A DNA stretch of 64,000 nt from Dokdonella fugitiva (GCF_014138265.1 NZ_JACGXL010000001.1:1270171-1334170); one strand, 5' to 3'. Numbered from the stretch's first letter, positions 45,172 through 56,150 are shown. Notes: generated by a model from the letters alone, not told the origin. Numbers and translations: made by a program.

Positions 45172-46665
45172 ATGAGATCGGTTCAGCTTGCTCCTCCCCG
45201 CAACACGTTCCGCCCGCGCTCGCTCGCGCTGTTCGTCGGCCACCTCGCCGTCTGCGGCATCGCGATGGCGGCGCCCGCGCGCTCGGCGTCGCCCCCTGCA
45301 CGGACCGATGTGCCTGCGCCCTGGATCATCGAAGGCGGCACGCCCAACGGCATCTTCGGCCTCACCGTCGCGACGGCGGACGTCGACGGCGACGGCTACG
45401 CCGACGTCATCTCGAGCCAGCAACTCGCCGACCCGGTGAGCGGTGCCGCCCGCGATTCGATCGTGCTGGTCTACTACGGATCCGCGAACGGCCCGCAGCT
45501 GCCATCGCAGCAGATCGCCAATCCCGCCGCCGCCGATGGTTTCGACTACTTCGGCGAGAACGTCGCCTCGGCCGGCGACGTGAACGGCGACGGCTACGAG
45601 GACATCATCGTCGACGACGAGCGCGGGACGGATCCGGGCAACCCGAACGGCTTCGATTTCCGCGGCACCGTCCATCTGTTCCTCGGCTCCGCCACCGGCC
45701 TGTCGCCCACGCCCGCGGCGCGTCTGGTCGGCGACGACATCGACGGCTGCAAGTTCGGCTTCGGCCTGTCCGGCATCGGCGACGTCAATGGCGACGGCTA
45801 CGACGACGTGGCGATCGGGGAGAATTCCACCAACCCGGTCCTGCCCGAAACGGTGTTCGTCTACTACGGCTCGCCGCAAGGGCTCGTCGAATCCGCCCGC
45901 ACGCGCCTGAGCGCGCAGACGACCACGGCGAGTTTCGGCTTCGCGGTGCGCGGCGCCGGGGATGTGAACGGCGACGGTTACGACGACCTCGTCGTCGGCG
46001 CACCGGGCTACCAGTACCAGACCAGCGGCGGCGGCGCATTCGTCTATCTCGGCTCGCCGAACGGCATCGTCACGGATCCGGCGACCGTGTTGACCGGCGA
46101 TACGTCGCAAGGCGACTTCGGTTTCGCCGCGGTCGGGGTGGGTGATCTCGACGGCGACGGCTACGACGACGTGATGATCGGCACCGACTGCGAGCCGACA
46201 CCGGCCGCTGGATGCGATTTCCTTTCGTTCCCGGGTGCCGCCTGGCTGTTCCGCGGCGGCGCCGACGGCCTCGCCTCCGCTGCGGCGGTCAAGCTCACCC
46301 TCGCCTCCGGCGACGGCACGCCGGCGAGCTTCGGCGTGCACATCGAGCCGGCGGGCGACTTCGACGGCGACGGCCATCCCGACGTCGCGATCACCGCCTT
46401 GCAATACGACGGCCTGGGCAGCGTGATGATCTATCGCGGCCCCCTCGATGCAACGAGTACGCCCGCGACCGTCATCGCGGATCCGAGCGCGAGCCTTTCC
46501 CTCTATGGACTGCGCTTCGCGTTCGGCGACGTCGACGGCGACCATCGGCTCGACGCGGTGGTCGGTGCGGGCTTCTACAACGCCGATGCCGAGGGAGCGA
46601 TCTTCGTCTATCCGAATCGCGACCCGGACCTCGTCTTCGCGGACGGCTTCGATTCGTCGCCGTGA
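45172..46665 (+). CDS. Secreted FG-GAP/integrin-like beta-propeller protein with LVFADGFD tail
   Basis: A 497-residue exported protein. Residues 1-40 form a long signal region ending near ARS. About seven FG-GAP blades are visible, each with a calcium-binding loop D-x-D/N-G-D-G-x-x-D: ADVDGDGYADV, GDVNGDGYEDI, GDVNGDGYDDVAIGE, GDVNGDGYDDLVVGAPG, GDLDGDGYDDVMIG, GDFDGDGHPDVAI and GDVDGDHRLDAVVG. The spacing of about 60 residues fits a seven-bladed integrin-alpha-like propeller. The last residues are RDPDLVFADGFDSSP, the shared tail. I chose the ATG at 45172 because it heads the hydrophobic signal and has GGAG upstream; an in-frame ATG at 45094 is an alternative. Confidence 0.87.
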   Translation: MRSVQLAPPRNTFRPRSLALFVGHLAVCGIAMAAPARSASPPARTDVPAPWIIEGGTPNGIFGLTVATADVDGDGYADVISSQQLADPVSGAARDSIVLVYYGSANGPQLPSQQIANPAAADGFDYFGENVASAGDVNGDGYEDIIVDDERGTDPGNPNGFDFRGTVHLFLGSATGLSPTPAARLVGDDIDGCKFGFGLSGIGDVNGDGYDDVAIGENSTNPVLPETVFVYYGSPQGLVESARTRLSAQTTTASFGFAVRGAGDVNGDGYDDLVVGAPGYQYQTSGGGAFVYLGSPNGIVTDPATVLTGDTSQGDFGFAAVGVGDLDGDGYDDVMIGTDCEPTPAAGCDFLSFPGAAWLFRGGADGLASAAAVKLTLASGDGTPASFGVHIEPAGDFDGDGHPDVAITALQYDGLGSVMIYRGPLDATSTPATVIADPSASLSLYGLRFAFGDVDGDHRLDAVVGAGFYNADAEGAIFVYPNRDPDLVFADGFDSSP

Positions 46666-46786
46666 TCGGAGGCGGTGGCGCACCCGGCCGATGCGCGCTG
46701 CGACGGCGCGCATCGCGGCGGCGACGGGTCGGACTCCGAAGGCGCCACCGTTCCGAGCCGTCGACGCGGGCGGTCGTCGATCCGCC

Positions 46787-47584
46787 TCAGCGCGAACGGT
46801 TCGCCGCGTCGACCGCGCCACGCAGGATCGCCGGCGACGGCATCGTGCAGTCGCGCGCCGGCGCCGTCTGCGCCGAGGCGACGCTGCCTTCGTCCGGATG
46901 TGCGTCCTGCCAGCGCACGCGGCAGGTTTCCGGCATCGGTTCGGGTACGTGCGCGCGTTCGTTGGTGATCGCGCGCGCGAGCACGGCGGCGGCGACCCAC
47001 GAGCCGCTCGCGTCGGGATGGCCGTCGTCGAGCCACGGGCGCACGCGGCTGCGCGCGAGGAAGCGCTGCATCGCCGCGCCGACGTCGGCGAACGCGACGT
47101 CGCAATCCTTCGCCGCGCGTGCACCGAGCTTGCCCAGCGCGGCCTGCGCCTCGGCGAGACCTTGCCAGGTACCGAACCAGATCGGTCGCGCACCGGCGTC
47201 GCGCACGAGCGTCGCTGCTTCGCACATCGCGGCGACCGAGTCCGCGCAATCGCGATCGTCGCGCGTGCACAGCGGATAGCCACCGCGATCCTGCAGCACG
47301 ACGGTGTCGTAGCGCCTTCGCGCGAGTTCCGTGCGCAGCGTGCCGCGCGCGAGGTGTTCGCGCATCGTCGTCCCCGCGCCCGCGATCATCTCGACCTCGA
47401 GCGGCGCGGCGCCGGCCGCGGCGAGCGCCGCGGTCATGCGCGGCAGGTCGTTGTAGTAGACGAGGCTGTTGCCGACGAACAGCACGCGCCGTGGCGCCGG
47501 CGATTCCGCCGCCGTCGCGGCGATGAGCGGCATGCCGGCGAGCACCACGCCCAGCAGCGCGCGCAGGCGGCGCGCCGCGCGCAC
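46787..47584 (-). CDS. Secreted SGNH-family hydrolase
   Basis: A 265-residue exported protein; signal peptide about 1-26 (ending TAAES). SGNH blocks are visible: VLFVGNSLVYYNDLP (block I Ser in GNS), a Gly in AGAGTTM, and DDGHPDASGSWVAAAVLA (block V with D-x-x-H). The block III Asn is less clear. This is the arrangement of GDSL-like esterases and O-acetyl-hydrolases acting on polysaccharides or lipids. Its stop-to-start spacing from accD is 2 bp, so it is probably transcribed with the accD/trp block, although in related genomes folC normally follows accD. Confidence 0.85.
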   Translation of the reverse strand: MRAARRLRALLGVVLAGMPLIAATAAESPAPRRVLFVGNSLVYYNDLPRMTAALAAAGAAPLEVEMIAGAGTTMREHLARGTLRTELARRRYDTVVLQDRGGYPLCTRDDRDCADSVAAMCEAATLVRDAGARPIWFGTWQGLAEAQAALGKLGARAAKDCDVAFADVGAAMQRFLARSRVRPWLDDGHPDASGSWVAAAVLARAITNERAHVPEPMPETCRVRWQDAHPDEGSVASAQTAPARDCTMPSPAILRGAVDAANRSR

Positions 47585-47586
47585 GT

Positions 47587-48450
47587 TCAGGCCGCCTTCG
47601 GCTGGCGCATGAGCAGGGCGAGCACTGCGGCGAGCTTGTCGCGCATCTCGCGGCGGTCGACGATGAGGTCGATCGCGCCGTGGTCGAGCAGGAACTCGGA
47701 GCGCTGGAAACCCTCCGGCAGCGTCTCGCGCACGGTCTGTTCGATCACGCGCGGGCCGGCGAAGCCGATCAGTGCCTTCGGCTCACCGACGTTGACGTCG
47801 CCGAGCATGCCGAGGCTCGCCGACACGCCGCCCGTGGTCGGGTGGGTGAGCACCGAGATGAACGGCGCGCCCGCGTCGCGCATGCGCGCGAGCGCGGCCG
47901 AGGTCTTCGCCATCTGCATCAGCGAGAACAGGCCTTCCTGCATGCGCGCGCCGCCGGTCGCCGAGAAGCAGACGAGCGGCATGCGTTCGGCGAGCGCGAG
48001 CTCGGCCGCGCGCGTGAACTTCTCGCCGACGACCGAGCCCATCGAGCCGCCCATGTAGGAGAACTCGAACGCGCAGGCGGCGAGCGGATTGCCCTTGAGC
48101 GTGCCGCGCATCGAGACGAGCGCGTCCTTCTCGCCGGTCTGCTTCTGCGCGCCGACGATGCGGTCCTTGTACTTCTTCGAATCGCGGAACTTGAGCGGGT
48201 CGGTCGGTTCGAGGGCGGCGTCGAGTTCCTGCGTACTGCCTTCGTCGAAGAACGCGGCGAGGCGCGCACGCGCGCGGATCGCGTGGTGGTGGCCGCACTT
48301 CGGGCACACCATCAGCGACGCTTCGAGCTCCGGCTTGTACAGCACGGCGCCGCAGCCGTCGCACTTCTCCCACAGGCCTTCGGGCACCTTGCCCTTGCCC
48401 GTCGTCGACGAGCGTGCACGTGGGCCGACGAGCTTCTGCAACCAGTTCAT
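47587..48450 (-). CDS. accD: Acetyl-CoA carboxylase carboxyltransferase subunit beta
   Basis: Transfers CO2 from biotin to acetyl-CoA for fatty acid synthesis, with AccA. 287 residues, as usual. The N-terminal zinc ribbon is [27 protein letters not shown] (Cys30, 33, 49, 52). The crotonase-like core includes [53 protein letters not shown] and [26 protein letters not shown] lies before the ATG at 48450. The trpA-accD gap holds a tandem repeat. Confidence 0.98.
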   Translation of the reverse strand: MNWLQKLVGPRARSSTTGKGKVPEGLWEKCDGCGAVLYKPELEASLMVCPKCGHHHAIRARARLAAFFDEGSTQELDAALEPTDPLKFRDSKKYKDRIVGAQKQTGEKDALVSMRGTLKGNPLAACAFEFSYMGGSMGSVVGEKFTRAAELALAERMPLVCFSATGGARMQEGLFSLMQMAKTSAALARMRDAGAPFISVLTHPTTGGVSASLGMLGDVNVGEPKALIGFAGPRVIEQTVRETLPEGFQRSEFLLDHGAIDLIVDRREMRDKLAAVLALLMRQPKAA

Positions 48451-48463
48451 AGGGTTTTCCTCA

Positions 48464-48567
48464 GCCGTCCTCCTGACGGCAAGATCAGACCGGCATCCAT
48501 GCCGCGGGGATTCTTGCCGTCCTCCATGACGACGAAGATCAGACCGGCATCCATGCCGGACATCTCA
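48464..48567. repeat. Imperfect 52-54 bp tandem repeat with hairpins between trpA and accD
   Basis: Two copies of a unit containing GCCGTCCTCC then a 24-bp identical part (48481-48504 and 48535-48558) that begins AAGATCAGACC and ends in the palindrome CGGCAT-CC-ATGCCG. Copy 1 also forms GCCGTC-N5-GACGGC (48464-48480). The hairpins lie between trpA and accD in the same operon, so they could set the ratio of the two transcripts. Confidence 0.75.
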
Positions 48568-48582
48568 AGTGGAGCAAAAAAA

Positions 48583-49382
48583 CTAGGTCCGTTTGTCGAG
48601 GGCGGCGCGGATCGGGGCGAGGAATGCGCGCGCACGCGCAGCTGCCTCGTCCGCATCCGCCGCGCCCGCGAGCCGCTCGACCAGCGCGCTGCCGATCACG
48701 ACCGCGTCGGCGAACTCGCCGATCGCTGCCGCCGACGTCGCGTCGCGCACGCCGAACCCGACCGCGACTGGCGTGCTCGCCTGGCGCCGGATCGCGGCGA
48801 CACGCTCGCGCACGTCGCCGGTGCTGAGCCGGTCCGCGCCGGTGATCCCGGCGAAGGACACGTAGTATAGGAAACCCCGCGCCGCGGCGCAGACCTGCGC
48901 CAGGCGGGCGTCCGTGGTCGTCGGTGCGGCGAGGAAGATCTGGGTCAGGCCCGCGTCGCGCAAGGGCCCGGCGGCGGCAATCTCCTCGATCGGGCAGTCG
49001 ACCAGCAGCACGCCGTCGACGCCGGCGGCGACCGCTTCGGCGCCGAAGCGCGCGGCGCCGTGGATCTCGACCGGATTCATGTAGCCCATCAACACGACCG
49101 GCGTCGCGGCATCACGCGTGCGGAATTCGCGCACCCAGTCGAAGACGCGCGCGAGGCCGACGCCCTTCGCGAGCGCCCGCTCGCTCGCGTGCTGGATGAC
49201 CGGACCATCCGCCATCGGATCCGAGAACGGCACGCCGAGCTCGATGAGGTCTGCGCCCGCCTCGACCAGCGCGTGCATGACCGGCACGACGCTGTCGGGC
49301 GACGGATCACCCGCGGTGAAGAACGGGACGAGGCCGGTGCGCCCGCCCGAAGCGAGGTCGGCGAAACGACGATCGATGCGAC

Positions 49383-49386
<4 letters not shown>
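48583..49386 (-). CDS. trpA: Tryptophan synthase alpha subunit
   Basis: Cleaves indole-3-glycerol phosphate to indole. 267 residues starting at GTG (49386), which overlaps the trpB stop (GTGA). Catalytic acids are in [16 protein letters not shown] (Glu49 and Asp60). The phosphate-binding [28 protein letters not shown] and the [11 protein letters not shown] strand are intact. It lies in the trpF-trpB-trpA order typical of Xanthomonadales. Confidence 0.97.
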
Positions 49387-50599
<1,213 letters not shown>

Positions 50600-50603
<4 letters not shown>

Positions 50604-51232
50604 TTGCCGATGCCAGCGTCCGCATTGCGCACCGCTTCGACGAAGCGGCGCATGCGCGCGGGGTCCTTGATGCCCGGAGCGGTTTCGATGCCGCTCGATA
50701 CGTCGACCGCATAGGGTCGCACGAGCGCGATCGCCTGCGCCACATTGTCGGCATTCAATCCGCCCGCGAGGATCGTCGCGCGCCCGAGACGCGGCGCACG
50801 CTTCCAGTCGAACGTCTCGCCACTGCCGCCGAGCGCGCCGAGCGCGTGGCTGTCGAGCAGGAAACCGTTCGCGGCCGGATGCAGGCCGACGTACGCCACC
50901 GCATCGTCGACCGATGCCATCGGCACCGCCTTCACGTACGGGCGCGAGAAGCTCGACGAGAACGAACCCGGCTCGGCACCGTGGAATTGCAGCAGGTCGG
51001 GTTGCACGCCGGCGATGACTTCCTCGATCCAGCCCGGCTCGTCGTCCATGAACAGCGCGACCGCCGTGGTGAACGGCGGCAGCATGCGGCGGATCTCGCG
51101 CGCCTGCGCGATGCCGAGGAAGCGCTGGCTGCGCCGCGTGAACACGAGGCCGACTGCATCGACGCCGAGATCGACCGCGAGCCGCGCATCCTGCGGTCGC
51201 GTGATGCCACAGAACTTGATGCGCGTGCTCAC
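50600..51232 (-). CDS. trpF: Phosphoribosylanthranilate isomerase
   Basis: Isomerises phosphoribosylanthranilate in tryptophan synthesis. 210 residues, beginning at GTG (51232) which overlaps the truA stop by 4 bp (GTGA). The N-terminus [30 protein letters not shown] holds the catalytic Cys8. [19 protein letters not shown] carries the catalytic Asp, and [13 protein letters not shown] and [15 protein letters not shown] are the phosphate-binding loops. The longer open reading frame upstream lies inside truA and is ignored. Confidence 0.97.
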
Positions 51233-51996
51233 AACGTCACCTCGGGCGGAAGATTCCATTCGGCGGGATAGCGCGGCGCGAGGAACGCGAGCCCCGACGC
51301 GGGCGCGGTCGGGCCCGCGACGCTGCGGTCGCGTCCCTGCAGGAGTTCGGCGAGCCACGCCTCGGCGCGCTCGCCGCGGCCGATCGGCAGCAGCGAACCG
51401 ACGACGTTGCGCACCATGTGGTGCAGGAACGCGTTCGCCTCGATCTCGATCGCGACTTCGTCGCCGCGCCGCGCGACGGCGATCGCGTGCACGTTGCGCA
51501 TCGGCGAATTCGCCTGGCACGCGACGGTGCGGAACGCGCTGAAGTCGTGTTCGCCGACGAGCGCCTGCGCCGCGCGCTGCATCGCCTCGACGTCGAGCGG
51601 AACGCGCTCCCAGGTGACGAAGCGTGCGGCGAGCGCCGCGCGCACGGGGCGGTTGAGGATCGTGTAGCGGTAGCGCCGTGCGCGAGCGCCGAAGCGCGCG
51701 TGGAAACCGTCGGCGACCGGGCGCGCCCACAGCACGGCGACGTCGCGCGCGAGCCGCGAGTTCGCACCGAGCACCCAGGCGCGCTCGCTGCGCGTCGCGT
51801 CGCTGTCGAAATGCACGACCTGGCAGCGCGCGTGCACGCCGGCGTCGGTGCGGCCCGCGCAGGTCACCTCGACCGGATGCGCAGCGACGAACGTGAGCGC
51901 GGCCTCGACCTCGGCCTGCACGCTGCGCTCGTGCGACAGCCGCTGCCAGCCGCAGAAGTCGGTGCCGTCGTATTCGATGCCGAGAGCGAGGCGCAT
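51229..51996 (-). CDS. truA: tRNA pseudouridine synthase A (positions 38-40)
   Basis: Makes pseudouridine 38, 39 and 40 in the anticodon arm. 255 residues. The catalytic Asp is in [11 protein letters not shown] (Asp51). [18 protein letters not shown] is the conserved start, which selects the ATG at 51996 rather than an upstream in-frame one. Other family stretches are [32 protein letters not shown] and [17 protein letters not shown]. It heads the truA-trpF-trpB-trpA-accD run after the fimV terminator. Confidence 0.97.
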   Translation of the reverse strand: MRLALGIEYDGTDFCGWQRLSHERSVQAEVEAALTFVAAHPVEVTCAGRTDAGVHARCQVVHFDSDATRSERAWVLGANSRLARDVAVLWARPVADGFHARFGARARRYRYTILNRPVRAALAARFVTWERVPLDVEAMQRAAQALVGEHDFSAFRTVACQANSPMRNVHAIAVARRGDEVAIEIEANAFLHHMVRNVVGSLLPIGRGERAEAWLAELLQGRDRSVAGPTAPASGLAFLAPRYPAEWNLPPEVTL

Positions 51997-52087
51997 GGAA
52001 CCGGGATCGGGAATGGGGATCAGGCAAAAGCGGGATCGTACGGGATGCGGCGCTCCGCGGCGACCGATCATCCGAGAACAGAAGCCC

Positions 52088-52123
52088 GAAAAACGGAAGG
52101 GAGCCGGACTGCCGGCTCCCTTC
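52088..52123 (-). terminator. Intrinsic terminator of fimV
   Basis: On the minus strand: 11-bp perfect stem AAGGGAGCCGG / CCGGCTCCCTT with a 4-base loop (52097-52122), then CCG and TTTTT (52093-52089). This is the only classical U-tailed hairpin I find in the window. It separates fimV from truA. Confidence 0.85.
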
Positions 52124-52185
52124 TGGGTGGATCGCGCTGTCGGGTTCGCGCGTTTCGACGAAGCCGCGCGCCCCCGACGTCCGCG

Positions 52186-54945
52186 TCAGCGCAACTCGGA
52201 AATCAAGCGGTGCGCTTCCGCTTTCTGCGCATCGTTGCCTTCGGCGACGACTTCCTCGAGCATCGAACGCGCACCATCCGGATCGCCCATGTCCATGTAG
52301 GCCTTGGCGAGATCGAGCTTGGTGCCGATCGCATCCTCGCCGGCAAAGAAATCGTCGTCCAGGGTGGTTTCCTTCATCGCGGGCGCGGGCTCCTTCGCAG
52401 CGGGCATCGGGGCGGGCGTCGCCTTCGTCACCGGCGCTTCCAGCGGCGGCAGGTCATCGAACGTGAACGCGTCGGCGGCTGCAGCCGGGGGCGGTGGCGT
52501 GTGCGCATGCGTCGGCGTCGGTGCGTCGGCGAAGCCGAAGCCGTAGTCGTCCGAATGCGCCGTCGCCGCGGCGGCGGGCGCCGGCGTGGCCGGCACGTGG
52601 CCGTGGCCGTGCTCGTGGCCGAAGCCGAAATCGTCGTCGTGCAGCGTCGGTCGCTCGGCGGTATCGGCGAACGCGGAACCCGAATCGTACGCATGCGACG
52701 AAGCGAACAGCGGATTGTGCGGCGCGAGTTCCTGCCCCATCGCCTGCGCTTCCTGCCACTCCGGCTGGTTCGGATCGTGGACGTAGGCGTGCATTTCCGC
52801 GGCGGTGTCTTCGAACTTCGCGACGTCACGCTCGGCGTAGTAGAGGCTCAGCAATTCGAGGTAGAGACCGACGTTGCCCGGCTCGCGCGCGATTTGGTCG
52901 CGCAGCGCGGCGGCTTCGGCTTCCATCACGTCGCTCGTCGCGCCACCGCCGCCGACCGGCGAATCGCCGAATGCGTCGGCGATCGACGGACGCGTGCCGC
53001 CCGTCACGGCGGGTGAGGCCTTGCGCTTGCGCATGCCGAACAAGCCGAGCAGGACGAGCAGGACGCCACCGCCGAGCGCCGCGGGCTTCACCCACGAAGC
53101 GTCGTACCAGGCCGGCTCCGGCTGCGGCGCGGGCGTCGGCTTCTTCACCGTCGCGGCCGGTGTCGGCTTGGCCGTGGTCCCGCTCGTCGCCGTGGTCGGC
53201 GGTGTCGCCGGCAGCGGCGTCACGGTTGCGCCACTCGACGTGGCCGAACCGGGCGTCGAACCGGGCGTGGTCGTAGCCGGCGTCGTCGACGCCGTGGTCG
53301 CCGGCGTCGTGGCGCCGGGCGTCGCGGACGGCGTGCCGGCCGCGGGCGTCGTCGAGGCCGGCGTCGTCGCGCCGGAGGCGGGCGTCGTCGAGGCCGGCGT
53401 GGACGTGCCGCTCGTGGCCGCCGTCGCCGAAGGCGCAGTCGTCGCGCCCGGCGTGGTCGTCGCAGGCGTCGTGCCCGATGCCGCGTGTGCATCGGTCTTG
53501 GTGGCGTCGCTGGCCGGAGCGGCCGCCTTGCCGGCGTCGCCCCAGATGTCCTTCTTGTCGATCGCCGTTTCCTTCGCGTTCAACGACGGCGTGGTCGTCG
53601 TCGATGCGGGTGGCGTCGCCGTGGCCGCGACCGGAGGCGGCGTCGCGGCCGCCGGCGTCGCCGGCTTGCCCGCGGCCTTCGCGGTGGTTTCGGCCTTCGC
53701 CTGCAGCTCCTTGAGCTTCTGCTGCAGGTCGGCGATCTCCGAATCCTTGAGGCTGATCAGGCGATCGTTCTTGCCCTTGAGGTCCTCGAGTTCCTTCACC
53801 CGCGACTTGAGTTCACTCGCTTCCTGCTCGCGCGCGGTGAGTGCTTCCTTCGTGCGCGCGAGTTCGCGCTTCGCCTCGGCATTCGCAGCCGAACCGCTGC
53901 CCGTGCCGGGCTGGTCGGCCATCGCGACACTGCCCTTGCCCGACTTCGGCGGCACGAGTTCGAGGCGCTCGCTCGCGCTCTTCGCGTCCGCAGCGGCGGT
54001 GCTCGCCTTCGCGGGCTTCGCTTCCTTCGACTCCTTCGGCGCAGCCGTCGCGGGCGCTGCCGGGGCTTCGGTCGAGGCGACGCGCGTCGGTGTCGCGCGG
54101 CCACCACGCCAGTCCTCGAACTGCGAACGGACCTGCGCCGCGGCTTCGCTCGCGGAACCGATCGCCTTCGCCTCGTCGGCGCTCGGGATGCGCAGGATCG
54201 CACCGCGCTTGAGCGCGTTGATGTTGTCCTTGTAGAACGCGTTCGGATTGTTCTTGAGCAGCGCGAGCATCATCTGGTCGACGTTGGCGCCACCGTCCGG
54301 GCGCGCCGCGCGCGCGATGCCGGACAGCGTCTCGCCTTCCTTGACCGGGCCGTACTCGCCCTCGAGCACCTTGCGCGGCGCAGCCGCGACCGGAGCGGGC
54401 TTCTCGCGTGCCGGAGCTGCGGGCTTCTCGGCGGCCGGCGGCTTTTCGGCCGCGACCACCTTTTCCTTCTCGCGCCGCGGCGTCGCGGGCACGCTCGGCG
54501 CCGGGGCCGGCGTCGCGGCGACCGCCGCCGGTGCACTGCGTGCTGGAGCCGTCACGGGCGGATCGAGCAGCACGGTGTACTCGCGCAGCAGGCGGCCCTT
54601 CGGCCAGTTCGCCTCGACGAGGAAGTCGAGGTAGCTGTCCTGCACGGGCTCCTTGCTCGTCACGCGGATGACGACCTGGCCGCTCGCACTCTTGCCGACC
54701 GCGAATTCGAGCGGCACGTTGAGGTGGCTGCGCGAGATCCCGACGCGTTCGAAGTCCTCCGCCGCCGCCATGCTCACGAGCAGACCCTCCGCTTCGCCGG
54801 CGGTGCCCTGGATGACCGGGATCTCGGCGTCAAGCGGTTGATTGAGCTTGGATTTCACGTGGACGGGGCCGAGGCCCAGCGCGAGCGCGTTCGTTCCGCC
54901 CAACGCGAGCGCGATCGCAAGCGAAAGTTGCAGCGGTCGTTTCAT
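52186..54945 (-). CDS. fimV: FimV/HubP-family polar scaffold protein
   Basis: A 919-residue inner-membrane protein that organises the cell pole and supports type IV pili or twitching. Layout: signal peptide about 1-23; FimV N-terminal domain (LGLGPVHVKSKLNQPLDAEIPV, to about 130); LysM peptidoglycan-binding domain near 197-253 (EYGPVKEGETLSGIAR...NAFYKDNINALKRGAILRIP); a coiled coil near 355-425; a roughly 110-residue Thr/Ala/Pro/Ser low-complexity region; a membrane helix near 617-640 (AALGGGVLLVLLGLFGMRKRK); an acidic cytoplasmic tail with a His-rich patch (FGHEHGHGHVP); and the conserved C-terminal motif KLDLAKAYMDMGDPDGARSMLEEV. It stands between asd and truA as in related genomes. Confidence 0.95.
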   Translation of the reverse strand: MKRPLQLSLAIALALGGTNALALGLGPVHVKSKLNQPLDAEIPVIQGTAGEAEGLLVSMAAAEDFERVGISRSHLNVPLEFAVGKSASGQVVIRVTSKEPVQDSYLDFLVEANWPKGRLLREYTVLLDPPVTAPARSAPAAVAATPAPAPSVPATPRREKEKVVAAEKPPAAEKPAAPAREKPAPVAAAPRKVLEGEYGPVKEGETLSGIARAARPDGGANVDQMMLALLKNNPNAFYKDNINALKRGAILRIPSADEAKAIGSASEAAAQVRSQFEDWRGGRATPTRVASTEAPAAPATAAPKESKEAKPAKASTAAADAKSASERLELVPPKSGKGSVAMADQPGTGSGSAANAEAKRELARTKEALTAREQEASELKSRVKELEDLKGKNDRLISLKDSEIADLQQKLKELQAKAETTAKAAGKPATPAAATPPPVAATATPPASTTTTPSLNAKETAIDKKDIWGDAGKAAAPASDATKTDAHAASGTTPATTTPGATTAPSATAATSGTSTPASTTPASGATTPASTTPAAGTPSATPGATTPATTASTTPATTTPGSTPGSATSSGATVTPLPATPPTTATSGTTAKPTPAATVKKPTPAPQPEPAWYDASWVKPAALGGGVLLVLLGLFGMRKRKASPAVTGGTRPSIADAFGDSPVGGGGATSDVMEAEAAALRDQIAREPGNVGLYLELLSLYYAERDVAKFEDTAAEMHAYVHDPNQPEWQEAQAMGQELAPHNPLFASSHAYDSGSAFADTAERPTLHDDDFGFGHEHGHGHVPATPAPAAAATAHSDDYGFGFADAPTPTHAHTPPPPAAAADAFTFDDLPPLEAPVTKATPAPMPAAKEPAPAMKETTLDDDFFAGEDAIGTKLDLAKAYMDMGDPDGARSMLEEVVAEGNDAQKAEAHRLISELR

Positions 54946-54973
54946 CTAGGCATGCCCCCCGGAGGCGTTGGGA

Positions 54974-54999
54974 CCCGTTTCAGGTCATCTCGAAACGGG
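54974..54999 (-). promoter_or_regulatory. 5'UTR inverted repeat of fimV
   Basis: CCCGTTTC-N10-GAAACGGG, perfect 8-bp arms, between the predicted promoter and the fimV start. It could shape the leader RNA or bind a regulator. Confidence 0.4.
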
Positions 55000-55016
55000 C
55001 TTATAACACAATCGTA

Positions 55017-55044
55017 ACTATAGATCACAGATACGATTTCGCAA
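55017..55044 (-). promoter_or_regulatory. Sigma-70-type promoter of fimV
   Basis: Read on the minus strand: -35 TTGCGA (55044 to 55039), 16-bp spacer, -10 TATAGT (55022 to 55017). It is AT-rich relative to its surroundings and 72 bp upstream of the fimV start. Confidence 0.55.
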
Positions 55045-55057
55045 AGTCCGGGGGCCG

Positions 55058-56086
55058 TCACAGATAGGTTTTGACGAGCAACTCGGCGACCTGCACGGCG
55101 TTCAGCGCAGCGCCCTTGCGGATGTTGTCGGAGACGACCCACAGATCGAGCCCGCGCGGATGCGACAGATCCTCGCGAATGCGACCGACGAACACCTCGT
55201 CCTTGCCGGCCGCGTGCTGCACCGGCGTCGGATAGCCGCCGGGCTTGCGCTCGTCGACGACGACGACGCCCGGCGCAACGCGCAGCAGTTCGCGCGCGCG
55301 CTCGGCGCTGATCTTCTCGCGCGTTTCGATGTGCACCGCTTCGGAGTGGCCGTAGAACACCGGCACGCGCACCGCGGTCGGGTTCACCTGGATCGACGCG
55401 TCCTCGAGGATCTTGCGCGTCTCCCACACCATCTTCATTTCTTCCTTCGTGTAGCCGTTGTCCTGGAAGTCGTCGATCTGCGGGATGAGGTTGAAGGCGA
55501 TCTGCGCCGGGAACTTCTTCGGTTCCGCGTCCTGGAAGTTCAGCAGCGCGGCGGTCTGCCGGCCGAGCTCCTCCATGCCCGAGCGGCCGGCGCCCGACAC
55601 CGACTGGTAGGTCGCGACGTTGATGCGCTCGATGCCGACCGCGCGATGGATCGGCGCGAGCGCGACGAGCATCTGCATCGTCGAACAGTTCGGGTTGGCG
55701 ATGATGCCGCGGTTCGCGTACTGCGCGATCGCGTGCGGATTGACTTCGCTGACGACGAGCGGGATGTCGTCCTGGTAGCGGAACTCGGACGTGTTGTCGA
55801 TGACGACCGCACCGGCCGCCGCGGCGCGCGGCGCGTGCACGCGCGAGACCGAACCGCCGGCCGAGAAGAACGCGACGTCGATGCCGTTGAAGTCGTAGTC
55901 GGCGAGGCTGCGCACGGTGAGTTCGCGGTTGCCGAACGCCACCTTGCCGCCGGCGGAGCGCTCGCTCGCGAGCGGCACGAGTTCGCCGATCGGGAACGCG
56001 CGTTCCTTGAGGATCGACAGCAGGGTTTCGCCGACGGCGCCGGTGGCGCCGGCGATGGCGACGTTGTAGCGGGTGTTGTTCGTCAT
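55058..56086 (-). CDS. asd: Aspartate-semialdehyde dehydrogenase
   Basis: Reduces aspartyl phosphate to the semialdehyde, the branch point to lysine, diaminopimelate, threonine and methionine. 342 residues. NADP-binding start VAIAGATGAVGETLLSILKER; catalytic Cys in IIANPNCSTMQMLVALAPIHR; SVSGAGRSGMEEL and the basic substrate site RVPVFYGHSEAVHIETR. The ATG at 56086 was chosen because MTNNTRYNVAIAGATG is the conserved N-terminus; upstream in-frame codons encode a Pro/Arg-rich stretch unlike the family. Confidence 0.97.
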   Translation of the reverse strand: MTNNTRYNVAIAGATGAVGETLLSILKERAFPIGELVPLASERSAGGKVAFGNRELTVRSLADYDFNGIDVAFFSAGGSVSRVHAPRAAAAGAVVIDNTSEFRYQDDIPLVVSEVNPHAIAQYANRGIIANPNCSTMQMLVALAPIHRAVGIERINVATYQSVSGAGRSGMEELGRQTAALLNFQDAEPKKFPAQIAFNLIPQIDDFQDNGYTKEEMKMVWETRKILEDASIQVNPTAVRVPVFYGHSEAVHIETREKISAERARELLRVAPGVVVVDERKPGGYPTPVQHAAGKDEVFVGRIREDLSHPRGLDLWVVSDNIRKGAALNAVQVAELLVKTYL

Positions 56087-56150
56087 GGTCGGTTCTGGTC
56101 GGCGGGGTTTGCGCGAAGGATGGCGAGGACGAGGATTGCGCGGGCAAGGA

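Noticed and set aside
48447-48656. 69-codon minus-strand frame with a repeated GMDAGLI peptide upstream of accD
   Set aside because: It is produced by translation through the tandem DNA repeat and the end of trpA. It has no ribosome-binding site and no independent support.
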